NCBI GenBank assembly: GCA_015698045.1
Contig: BLAL01000357.1
Coordinates: 1-64,000, forward strand
Length of the DNA: 64,000 bases
Direction of reading: 5' to 3'
Origin: Rhizophagus clarus
Lineage: Eukaryota; Glomeromycota; Glomeromycetes; Glomerales; Glomeraceae
Position 1 is the first letter of the stretch, and each line of letters starts with the position of its first letter. This document shows positions 44,485-54,090 of the stretch, piece after piece. A program made the position numbers and the translations under genes. The notes beneath the pieces were generated by a model. The model was not told where the DNA came from and searched no databases. It worked only from the letters and a program-made list of their open reading frames with translations.

Positions 44485-45981
44485 TTAAAACTGATATTCA
44501 ATTTCTTCTGGCATATCACTATACTTAAAATCTTTAATTACTTCATCTCTTTTATATTTATTGATCAATTTTTCATAATTCACCTCATTATAAATAGAAT
44601 CGGATGTAAGTATAGAAAGTGCAGGTCTACCTCTCCATTTTTCAAGAAATTCCTCCAATGTTTCTAAAGAAAATTTAAAATAATTGTAAAATCTAATCTC
44701 TTTTAAATTAGTTGATGCCGATCTACTTAAGATTTCTAATAAGGTTTCCCCATTTTTCAAAATTTTTTCATTAGTTTCTATTTTGTCTACATTATGTATT
44801 ATTAATAATAATGACTTTAAATTTTGACAAATTTTTAATAATTTTTCAAATTCAGTGAAATGATCTTTTGATGGTGTAAAAGCAATTGATAAATATTCGA
44901 TTAAAGGACAATTTTCATAAATTTTATGAATAAAATTGAGAGAATCTTTGTTAAAACTATTTTGTCCATATTCAATAGCATCATAGGGTCTAAATAAAAT
45001 TTTCTTAAGACGTCCTCCACTATTTTCAACTATACAAGGAATCACATTTAAACTATTCCATTCTATATTAAGTATTTCAAGATCATTATAAACTTGCTTT
45101 TTTAATTGTTCTAATTGTTCTTCAGTAAAAAAACGATAATCATCAAACATTAATATCCTTAAATTATAAAATTTTGAAAGTAACTTTTGAAGTATTGTGT
45201 TTTCAATACCATCTGCATATTGAAAGAATATTCTTAAATAATTAAGACTATTTGCTTTTTTTTCAAGAGCAAGGAAAACTTCTTTATAAGGATCTTCCGT
45301 ATGATAATCACCATAAAAATCATCTCTCCATTCAAAATGCTTTAAATTCTTTTGAACTTCAATTAACTTAACAATCCCACGATTAAGGTTTTTGCCCATA
45401 TTAACAATGATGAGTCTCTGTATATGATGACAGAATCGTGATAATCCATAAAAGTATGAAGTAGCAGCAGATGTATCACATTTTAATTCACAAAGTGATT
45501 CAAAACGAACCTTAGATTCTGGAAAATAAAATATTTGATGTTTGATTGATCTCATATCAAAATACTTCAATTCTGAACATTTTTTCATAAAGAAATAATA
45601 AAATTCTTGTTGCATAGAAAATTGATTATAAGGTAAAGTTGATCCAATAGAAATTATTGCCTTAATAGTGTTTACATTGATACTTCTGCAGAAAGATAAA
45701 TAATCAAAAAGGAGTGATTGATGTGTAACTGAAGATAATTGTATTCCTTGTTCTGTTATGAATTCTTTGATATTATCAAATAAATAATGAGAAAGAATAA
45801 TAAACAAAGAACTTTTATTATTATATTTAATACCGTCATAACACCAAGGATTCCTCCATAAAATTGGTATCCCAGTTTCACACCAAAGTTTATTGACCAT
45901 TAGACATGAAAAGAGGGATTTTGAATCTTCACGTAACTCTTCAAATATCAAGAAAAGAATATCTTTATTGAGTTTGGACAT
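44485..45981 (-). CDS. F-box/LRR-like protein, 498 aa
   Basis: Intronless. Residues about 3-46 form an F-box (LNKDILFLIFEELREDSKSL, then FSCLMVNKLWCETGIPILWRNPW), the Skp1-binding module of SCF ubiquitin ligases. The remainder is a Leu/Ile/Asn-rich series of imperfect 20-30 residue repeats (for example LNYLRIFFQY, LKKILFRP, LIEYLSIAF, LKSLLLII, LKEIRFYNYF), compatible with degenerate LRRs that would select substrates. Expected location is cytosol or nucleus; no signal peptide. The start is fixed by alignment with two paralogues in this window (46871-48361 and 57310-58806). The target is unknown. Confidence 0.9.
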   Translation of the reverse strand: MSKLNKDILFLIFEELREDSKSLFSCLMVNKLWCETGIPILWRNPWCYDGIKYNNKSSLFIILSHYLFDNIKEFITEQGIQLSSVTHQSLLFDYLSFCRSINVNTIKAIISIGSTLPYNQFSMQQEFYYFFMKKCSELKYFDMRSIKHQIFYFPESKVRFESLCELKCDTSAATSYFYGLSRFCHHIQRLIIVNMGKNLNRGIVKLIEVQKNLKHFEWRDDFYGDYHTEDPYKEVFLALEKKANSLNYLRIFFQYADGIENTILQKLLSKFYNLRILMFDDYRFFTEEQLEQLKKQVYNDLEILNIEWNSLNVIPCIVENSGGRLKKILFRPYDAIEYGQNSFNKDSLNFIHKIYENCPLIEYLSIAFTPSKDHFTEFEKLLKICQNLKSLLLIIHNVDKIETNEKILKNGETLLEILSRSASTNLKEIRFYNYFKFSLETLEEFLEKWRGRPALSILTSDSIYNEVNYEKLINKYKRDEVIKDFKYSDMPEEIEYQF

Positions 45982-46870
45982 TTTTTATTCGAAAAAAAAA
46001 ATAAAAGAAAAGCGTTTCAAAATAATCTTTTATAACTTTTACAAGTGAATTATTCTTAAAATATTAACAAAATGTAAATATATTTAAATTTTAGATTACA
46101 GAAAAGGAAACAAGTTTCATAAGAACTGCAATTTCATTTATATGATAAACTATCGGAAATCAACTCCGGCAAATTTGCCAAATTGGGCTATTCCGTGCGA
46201 CCATGTACTTGTTCAGTAATGAATAATGTTTCACACAACGAAAATAAATAGTAATCAATTATTGCGCCAAATATTACGTAAATTATTATTGGAAAAATAA
46301 AAAAAAATAATTAATTAGAAAATTTTACAATTCGTCCATACATTTGTTTAATGCTAAAACATGTTCAATTCGACTAAAAAAAAAATTATTATGAAGAAAA
46401 AAAAATTAATTCGGGTTAGCAAAATTTTTTATATTATTACGTATATACTAGTGTATTTTTAAACAATTTAGTTCTTTCTATTACTGCTTTATTTGTTTTT
46501 TTTTCTTTTCTTAAGAAGAAATTGATTTAGTTTGTAGCAGAGCGAGGTCACATGTAATTTGAAGAGTATGATCGCGAGTGTTTTACGAGATCGTCACCTT
46601 ATGATAACACAATTACAATTGCGGTTAAAGAACATATGGAACTTTTTTGAATCAAACTTTTTAAATTTAAACGTTCATAATATTTATAAATTGATATAAA
46701 GGTCGAAAAAGATAACAAACCCAAATGTATTTACTTTTGGTAGAAAATATTGCAGCTACAACGTTTAATGATCTGAACTCAATAGTAACATAGATTCCAA
46801 AATTTTACATACAAAAGAATATAAATAAACAAATCAAAACTATCTTATATATTACTATTAAATTTCAAAA
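45982..46870. other. Intergenic region upstream of F-box gene 1
   Basis: Contains ATTATTTTGAAACGCTTTTC about 30-50 bp upstream of the F-box start (minus sense) and a conserved block near 46150-46203. The remainder is AT-rich with no gene recognised. Confidence 0.45.
46150..46203 (-). promoter_or_regulatory. Upstream block shared by the three F-box genes
   Basis: The plus-strand text contains CAAATTTGCCAAATTGGGCT followed by ATTCCGTGCGACCA, 170-220 bp before the start codon. Comparable blocks precede the second gene (TTACCAAATCGGGTATTTTG followed by TGCGATCA, 48538-48565) and, more loosely and in the same plus-strand text although that gene faces the other way, the third (CGGTATTTATTACAAATTGG, 57167-57186). 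Conservation could reflect shared duplication history rather than function. Confidence 0.4.
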
Positions 46871-48361
46871 TTATGAAATTTCATTATAACAAATTTCATC
46901 CATGTAAGTTACATGTTTAAAATCTTTGATTACACCGTCATTTTTATACTTGTTGATCAGTTCTTTATAATCCTCTTCTTTATAAGTAGAATCAATAGTA
47001 TATATGGATAGAATAGGTCTATTAACTCTCCATTTTTCTAAGAATTCCTCCAAGATTTTTAAAGAGAATTTAAATCTATTACAGAGCCTAACTTCTATTA
47101 AACTGGTTGATGATGATCTAATTAACATATTTAATAATTCCTTCCCATGTTCCAAAACTTCATCATAAGTATCAGTTATGTCCATATCTAATAATAATAA
47201 CAATGATTTTAAATTTTTACAAACTTTTAATAAGTTTTCAAATTCAGTGAAATGCTCCTTTGATGGTGGAAATATAATTGATAAATATTCAATTAAAGGA
47301 CAATTTTCATGAACCTTACGAATGAAATTGAGAGAATGTTCATTAAAGTGATAATAATCACAATCGATAGTGTCATGAGGTCTAAATAAAATTTTCTTGA
47401 GACGTCCTCCATTATTTTCAATGATACACGAAATAACATTTAAACTATTCCACTCTAAATTAAGGATTTCAAGATCATGATAAACTTGCTTTTTCAATCT
47501 TTCTAATTGTTCTTTAGTAAGAAAAAAGTAACCATCAGATATTAATGTTTTTAGTTTATGAAATTTTGGAAGTATATCTTGAAGTGTTGTGTTGTCAATA
47601 CCATCGAAAAATACTTTCAAATAATGAAGAGTATCTGACTTTTTTACTAGCGCAAGAAAAATATCCTTATAAGGATCATCCGTAAGATATTCATCATAAT
47701 CATCCCATTCAAAATGTATTAAATTCTTCTGAACTTCAATCAATTTAGCAATCCCATAATTAGGTTTTTGATCTATATTAATAATGATGATTCTCTGTAT
47801 ATGATGACAAAGTTGGGATAATCCATAAAGGTATGAAGAATCAATAGATGTGTCACATTTTAATTCACAAAGTAACTCAAGACGAGCTTTAGCTTCTGGA
47901 AAATAAAATATTTGATGTTTAATTGATCTCATATCGAAATATTTTAATTCCGGACATTTTTTCATAAAGAGAGAGTAAAATTCTTGTTGCATGGAAAATT
48001 GATTATAATCTAAAGTTGACCCAATGGAAATTATGCTTCTAATAGTATTGACGTTGATACTTCTGCAGAAGGATAAATAATCAAACAATAAAAGTGATTG
48101 GTTCGAACTTGAAGGTAATTGGATTCCTTGTTCTGTTATGAATCCTTTGATATTATCAAATAAATAGCAAGAAATAATGGTAAATAAAGAGCTTTTATTA
48201 TTATAATTAACACCATCGTAACTCCAAGGATTCCTCCATAAAATTGGTACCACAGTTTCACACCAAAGTCTGTTAACCATTAGGCATGAAAAGAGGGATT
48301 TTGAATCTCCCTGTAATTCTTGGAATATTAAGAAAAGAATGTCTTTATTGAGTTTGAACAT
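46871..48361 (-). CDS. F-box/LRR-like protein, 496 aa
   Basis: Paralogue of the 44485-45981 product over its entire length. F-box at residues about 3-46 (FKLNKDILFLIFQELQGDSK, LFSCLMVNRLWCETVVPILW). Middle and C-terminal repeats follow the same pattern (LKYFDMRSIKHQIFYFPEAK, LEILNLEWNSLNV, LKKILFRPHD, LIEYLSIIFPPSKEHFTEFE). The upstream ATG at 48385 would add MFFERKKI; I prefer the ATG at 48361 because it aligns with the starts of both paralogues. No introns or frame breaks. Presumed SCF substrate receptor; the target is unknown. Confidence 0.9.
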   Translation of the reverse strand: MFKLNKDILFLIFQELQGDSKSLFSCLMVNRLWCETVVPILWRNPWSYDGVNYNNKSSLFTIISCYLFDNIKGFITEQGIQLPSSSNQSLLLFDYLSFCRSINVNTIRSIISIGSTLDYNQFSMQQEFYSLFMKKCPELKYFDMRSIKHQIFYFPEAKARLELLCELKCDTSIDSSYLYGLSQLCHHIQRIIIINIDQKPNYGIAKLIEVQKNLIHFEWDDYDEYLTDDPYKDIFLALVKKSDTLHYLKVFFDGIDNTTLQDILPKFHKLKTLISDGYFFLTKEQLERLKKQVYHDLEILNLEWNSLNVISCIIENNGGRLKKILFRPHDTIDCDYYHFNEHSLNFIRKVHENCPLIEYLSIIFPPSKEHFTEFENLLKVCKNLKSLLLLLDMDITDTYDEVLEHGKELLNMLIRSSSTSLIEVRLCNRFKFSLKILEEFLEKWRVNRPILSIYTIDSTYKEEDYKELINKYKNDGVIKDFKHVTYMDEICYNEIS

Positions 48362-48960
48362 TATTTTTTTTCGTTCAAAAAACAAAGAAAAGCGGTAAAT
48401 GTATTTCTAAAATAAAATATAATTTTTCAAAATATAGAAATCTTAATTAAGTAAAAAAAGTAAAAAAGAAAAAAAAAAGGAAAAAAAACAGAGAAACAAA
48501 GAATCGTTCTATTTATAAAATATCGGTATCATATTTACCAAATCGGGTATTTTGTGCGATCAAAACTTTGATGTACAGTACAGTACGACGAAAATAAACA
48601 AACATTGCAACGTGAATACCATTTACTAAAAAAAAAAAAACTTTTTGTTTGCATTTATTAACGATCAAAAATTTTTTTGTGACAAAGATTTTCTTGTAAT
48701 AAACCTAATGCATTTACGACCCTTTCTTTAAGGTTTAGAACCGGTTGCCATAAAATCGGATTTAAACCGATTATCGTTTAAACCCGAATGTTAATTTCTC
48801 ATTAATACCTTGAATTTATGAATTTAATTAATATAAACTTATCTTAATTGGCAATACAAACTGGCTTAAATTACTTCAATTAAATTTGTTTACCCATGTT
48901 GATATTCGGGTCAAGCATTTTTATTATATTAAACCAAACTTATTTTTATTTTTATATAGG
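48362..48960. other. Intergenic, AT-rich
   Basis: Holds the shared upstream block of the second F-box gene (about 48524-48565). GGTTTAGAACCGG at 48732 and TCGTTTAAACC at 48774 form a weak inverted repeat. No gene recognised. Confidence 0.4.
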
Positions 48961-49600
48961 AACAATTGGTTATAGGGAAACAAATACATATTTTGACGAA
49001 TACGAATACATATAGTCTCTGCAAGACCTATTAAACTATAGAGTGGTGCACTGCTTGTACCCTGGTAATTGGTCCCTAAAAAATCGGAAACAACGGGAAC
49101 AATATCAAGACTGTAGTATTCAACGGTACGTACACCGATCAAGATATAATGATCAGAATATATCACGAAGGACGTACCATAATCGACTTCTTCTGGGAGA
49201 GATCATGGAAGTTAGTTTGTTCAACGGCAAAAGATGCGGATAAGACAATGACGATTATTTTGTACTTTGATTCACAAGAACACTTCACGATGTCCTCGAG
49301 AAGAAATCAAATTTCAAATTGGCTTGTTCGACAATCATCAAGAAAAAGAAGTAGTCACCCAAGTCTTCTCAAAGAAGAATAAAAAGGAGGGTGAAAAGGA
49401 GAAGAAGGATTGGAAGAAATCAGCTCATCACCACAAAGAGTAGAAGCAATTGCGATCCTTAGCTGATTCCCTCGTTAAATTGCTACTAGGGGAATATTCA
49501 ATAAACGTTAGGGGTTACTATAAACTCTTCCGCTCGCCATTCCAGGACTACCACAACGGGATTCAGGAAGACGACTATTTTCTAACGTTTTTTTTTATTT
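48961..49600 (+). pseudogene. Broken gene remnant, unknown family
   Basis: An exon-like segment begins after TTTTATATAG at 48960. From about 49107 the plus strand reads TVVFNGTYTDQDIMIRIYHE, then GRTIIDFFWERSWKLVCSTA and TMTIILYFDSQEHFT. Around 49285 the meaningful frame switches to PREEIKFQIGLFDNHQEKEV and a Lys/Glu-rich tail ending SAHHHKE-TAG, beyond which LRSLADSLVKLLLGEYSINV and YYKLFRSPFQDYHNGIQEDD are still readable. Base composition is clearly less AT-rich than its surroundings. At least one frameshift and one stop interrupt it. I do not recognise the family. 49670-49870 may hold further remnants. Confidence 0.45.
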
Positions 49601-50637
49601 TTTAGAGATCAAAAGTTTTATTTTGTGGTATTCACCTTTTATTTTTGTTAATTGTTTTTACTTTTTTTTTTGTGAACCTCTGCCAACAAACAGTGCAGGT
49701 GGATGAACGCAAGTTCTATGAACCAAAGCCAATTTTTTTCCCCATCCCTTCCCTTTATTTTTCCCAGTACGTTTAAAATTCTGTCCTATTAGGAGTGAAT
49801 TTTCTCTTTTAGGAAAAATGCTGGTCGTTAGATTATCCACCAAGCAGTTTCCATCATTTCTGGAGAATTTAGTCAGTGGATGTTTCCGGGGTTAATACCA
49901 TTTGTGTCCACATCGATTGGTATTTATGTTGTGTTTTGAATGATATTTTTAGGACCCAGCCCTATTAAACCAACAATTTATTCAATTACTTTCTCTTAGT
50001 TATATCTTAGACACGTGATGTCGTGACATCGTGACGGCAATATAGTTTTAAAGGAATATATCAAACAGATACTTTTATAATATATATTATTTTTCTTTTG
50101 ATTCTTGTTTTGCCTGTACGAAATGATAATAGGACTAAGTGTTTTTATACATTTTGTTCAAGATGGTGTTTCCGAAAGAAATGACTCTTCGTTAATTTGT
50201 TTACAGAATATCTATTTTAATCATTCCTATCCCTATCTGTAATTCATCTCTGCTTTAAGAAGTTTTCACCACATTTTTCAAAAATTTTTTTTTGTCTTGA
50301 CTGTTTATCTATAAATTTTTATAGTTAAAATTAGCATATCATAGTATGGAAGCTAAATCCTTCACAAATTTACTTAATATTCAAACAAATATTATTTAAT
50401 AATTGTTATATCTGCATTTAATGAAGGTTAATTCTTTTTACTTTATTGAAAATCTGTAAAAATACAAAATATAAAATACTCTTATATATATATATACTAA
50501 TAAATATTCCTATACTAGCAATAATACTATGTAATAAATATTCCAACAAATAACAAATTTAATTATACAAAAATTTCTGTAGTAAGCCTACAATTTTGCA
50601 TAATATGTTTGTAAACGGTTAAAATATTTTCTTATTC
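49601..50637. other. Intergenic with possible remnant
   Basis: Apart from a protein-like plus-strand stretch near 49671-49760 (FVNLCQQTVQVDERKFYEPK), which may be the 3' end of the remnant at 48961, the region is AT-rich and shows no gene. The 3' flank of the kinase gene lies at 50400-50637. Confidence 0.4.
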
Positions 50638-52151
50638 TTATACCAAAGCATTGTTTGCTTTTACAAATTCAAGCATATCATTTTTTAATTTGTTATCAAC
50701 ATTAGGTATTTCAAGCTCATCATTTCCATTCTTGTTTATTCTGTAATATTCATTAATACATCTAATCCATTCAGATATTTTATACTCAAGTTCTGTTACG
50801 TACGTTCTATTTGCAGGATCTGAATCCCAACATTTCTTCATTAAATCTACATAACATTGTGGAGTGCTTTCAATAATTTTAGGACGATCACCTTCCCAAA
50901 TATTCGCATTAAGTGCTTCATGATTAAATGGGGAAATACCTGATGTAAATTCCCACATTATCATTGAAAAACTATAAATATCACTTGCCGGAGTATAAGG
51001 TTTGCCTTTTATTATTTCAGGTGCCAAATAAGGTAATGTCTCATAGCTTTCATTATCTTTTTTATCAAAATCCTGTAAATGACCTACGGGTTTGCATGAT
51101 CCTAAATCAGTGATTAATAACTCATAATCATCTGACAATAAAATATTATCATCATGAAAATTACCATGAGTTAAATTTGATTCGTGAATTATTTTAAGTC
51201 CTAATATAAGCTTTTTCAATAATTGTAGTCTGTCTTGCCATTTAAATTTAATTATGTCGGATAAACATTTTCTTAGATTTCCTTTTTTTGCATAATTCAT
51301 CACTACTATATAATTCAAGCTGTGTGGATCTTGGGTAAATCCAAAGATTTGAATAAATTTTGAGAATGATTTTTTCTGACAATTATAGTGACATTTCAAC
51401 TATATAAATAATAGGTAGTTTATTTTAAAATTTTTGCAAAAAAAAAAAAAAAAAAAATATGTAAATATAAATACTCTACCTCATCCAGAAATTCATCATT
51501 TAAACTAAGTGTCTTAAGGATAACTTCATAACCTGATTGAAAATTCCATCTATTCCATTGTTGTTTGTCAGAATTCCAACTATCAATAGGTCCATCTAAC
51601 CAAACAGCCTTATAAATTTCACTAAATCTTCCTTTATAATAATAATTAATACTTGATAATTTATTATAAGGTATCCATTCTAAAACTTCATAACAATTTT
51701 TAGGATTTAGTTGTACTTCTTGAATAAATCTATCAATATATTTATTTTCACTAGTCCACTTTGAAAAATCTTGTTGAAATCGTTTAGAATTACATAGTTG
51801 GCACCATTGGTAATCAATATTTGGTTGTTTACATTCATCACATAATCCATATTCATTAAAATTTACTTTGTTACTTTCTACTGCTTTATAATACCAATAA
51901 AAGGCTTTTTCTAAATTTTTTTCTGTTCCTTCTCCTTTTCTATAACTGCTGATTAAACTAACCATTGCATCTCCATTACCATTTTCTGCTGCTTTTTGAT
52001 ACCAATAAAAAGCTTTTTCTATATCCTTTTCTGTTCCTTCTCCATTGTAATAATAATTTGCTAAACTATTCATTGCATTTTCATCACCATTTTCCGCTGC
52101 TTTTTGATACCAGTGAAAAGTTTTTTCAAAATTCTCTTCTATACTTGACAT
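50638..52151 (-). CDS. Sel1-repeat / zinc-ribbon / protein kinase-like protein, 477 aa
   Basis: Exon 1 51480-52151 and exon 2 50638-51399 join in phase 0 across an 80-nt intron (GTAGAGTA...TATATAG). Residues about 7-92 are Sel1-like repeats (EKAFYWYQKAAENGNGDAMV type). Cys104/107 and Cys117/120 form a zinc-ribbon-like pair. The kinase-like domain starts near 160: its Gly-loop is degenerate (YYYKGRFSEIYKAVW), Lys213 (VILKTL) fits the ATP-binding Lys, Asp322 (TDLG) replaces DFG, and LPYLAPE (345-352) matches APE. The catalytic-loop HRD is replaced by HGN (302-304, THGNFHDDNILL), so phosphotransfer is doubtful and a pseudokinase/scaffold role is likely. This type is greatly expanded in Rhizophagus. 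A 19-nt A run lies inside the intron. Confidence 0.85.
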
Positions 52152-53183
52152 TTCAGTTTTTTTTTTTTTAGTAGTTTTTTTTTAAAAAAAAAAAAAATGA
52201 GGGAACGGAAAACCATTGAAGTACAAATATATATATATTCAGGTAAAATGTTACACACGCGCTCGTGATCATATTAGCGCATAATATTATGCATATTTCA
52301 CTCATGATGCAAGATCTGTTAATTTGGTGATTGCACCACTAAATGCACCATGGATTTTGACACAAATCAAAAAAATTCACTTTTTAAAGAAATACATGAA
52401 TAATTTCTTGTTATTAGCATTAAATTTTTTTTTATTTGTCATCAACAAAATTCAATTTTACTTCGTATAAATTAGCCTATCTAAACTTGTTTAAATATTA
52501 AAAAAATTATTTTACTTAATTTACATAAGAAAATATTATTTATTCCAGTATAACTAAACAAAAAGAATATGAAATACTCTTATGTTTAAAAAGAAATTAG
52601 CAATCCAAAGTCGTAATATGATCAGTATAGTTACTTATGATCATATGCCTTACACTGGTTAAAAGAATTTAGAAATACAGTATATGGTTTTTTATAGTAT
52701 TGTATTTCAATTAAAATTTATTTAAATAATGTGTATTTTTTATATAAAAATAATCAAACACATTTAATTAATAATTGAATAATTAAAAAAACTTATTAGT
52801 ATTATTTTTATGTAAAAAAGGAACAAGACGAAAGAGTTGAGATTATAAAAGCTCGCCCCTTTTTTATTAATTAGAAAGCTATGTGATTTTTTGAGAATGC
52901 AATTCCGTCGATCACATCTTTCAATTATCAAAATGCAAGGCTTTTCGTTTGTATTAATTGTGTATTACCGGTAATTATCCGAACGTATCAAGGCAACTAG
53001 TATAATAAATCAAACATCTTTAAGCACCTAGTTTGATGATAATGATGAAAATTCACATTAATATATATTGAAATTTTTATTAATTTTTTATTTTATTTAT
53101 TAAAACTAAAATTATTATTAATGATAATGACATAAAATGTTGCTGACTTAGCCAAGTTTTTTAAAAAAAAAAACTTGTTGTCA
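52152..53183. other. AT-rich intergenic region
   Basis: Upstream of the kinase gene (minus sense). Nothing beyond A/T runs, ATTATGCATA-type palindromes and TTGATCATATG-like words is visible. No gene called. Confidence 0.4.
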
Positions 53184-53222
53184 CCTGATCACCAACGCTG
53201 AGGTGCAGCAACTTTGATCAGG
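53184..53222 (-). other. Stable hairpin at the edge of the purine block
   Basis: CCTGATCA (53184-53191) and TGATCAGG (53215-53222) are perfect inverted repeats enclosing GCTG-AGGTG-CAGC, a second small stem. It is GC-rich relative to surroundings and sits exactly at the boundary of the 53.2-54.1 kb purine-rich block, at its downstream end in pyrimidine-sense orientation. Confidence 0.55.
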
Positions 53223-54090
53223 AAAAAGGAAAAGGAAAACGAAAGGGAAAGGAAAAACGAAAGTGAAGGGGAGGGAAAAATGGAAGAGAAAATGAAATTG
53301 AGAGGGAAAGGAAATGAAAGGGAAGGAGAAAATGAAAGGGAAAAATGAAAACAAGAAGAAAGAGGAAAACGAAATGGAAAGGGAAAAACGAGAAGGAAAG
53401 AAAAGGGAAAATGAAAACGAGAGAGAAAGGGAATACGAGAGGGAAAGGGGGAAAACGAAATGGAAGTGGAAAGCCGATAGGGAAAGGGGAAACCGATAGA
53501 GAAAATAGGAAAGGGGAAAACGAAATGAAAGGAGAAAAACGAAAGTGAAGGGGAGGGAAAATGAAAGGGAAAATGAAACCGAGAGGGAAAGGGAAACGAA
53601 AGGGAAGGGAAAGGGGAAACGAGAGGAAAAGGGGAAAAACGAAGGGGAAAGGAAAAATGTAAGGGAAAATGAAAACGAAATGGAAGGGGAAAACGAGAGG
53701 GAAAGAAAAGGGAAAATGAAAACGAGAGGGAAAGGGGAAAACGAAAGGGAAAAACGAAAGGGAAAAACGAAAGGGAAGGGGAAAAACGAAAGGGGTGGGA
53801 AAAAAGAGGGAAAGAATAAGGAAAATGAAAACGAGAGGGAAAGGGGAAAAACGAAATGGAAGGGGATAGGGGAGAAACGAGAGCGAAAGAGAAAGGAAAT
53901 ATTGAAGAAAAAGAAAAGAAACACGAGCGTACCCACCCACCTAAAAAGAGAGAAAGTGAAAAATAACGATAAAAAAAAAATCGGAAAGAAAGAAAGGAAA
54001 TATCGAAGGGAGAGAAGAAAAGAAATACGAGCGCACCACCCACCCACCAAAAAAAAAAGAAAAAGCGAAAAAAAAATAACGAAAATAAAC
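53222..54090. repeat. Purine-rich low-complexity block with two mini-exon-like cores
   Basis: Plus strand is made of GGGAAAACGAAAGGGAAAGG-type words for about 700 bp; frames open on both strands are compositional (KEKGKREN or FPFPFRFSL). On the minus strand, just upstream of the pyrimidine tract, are two related GC-rich cores: GTGGGTGGGTACGCTCGTGT after CTCTTTTTAG (53940-53921) and GGTGGGTGGGTGGTGCGCTC after CTTTTTTTTTT (54050). Order and polarity (core, then pyrimidine tract) match the inverted-repeat elements at 22-35 kb, but I found no terminal inverted repeats here. Confidence 0.6.

Noticed and set aside
48732-48785. Weak inverted repeat GGTTTAGAACCGG / TCGTTTAAACC
   Set aside because: Short, mismatched, and no target duplication.
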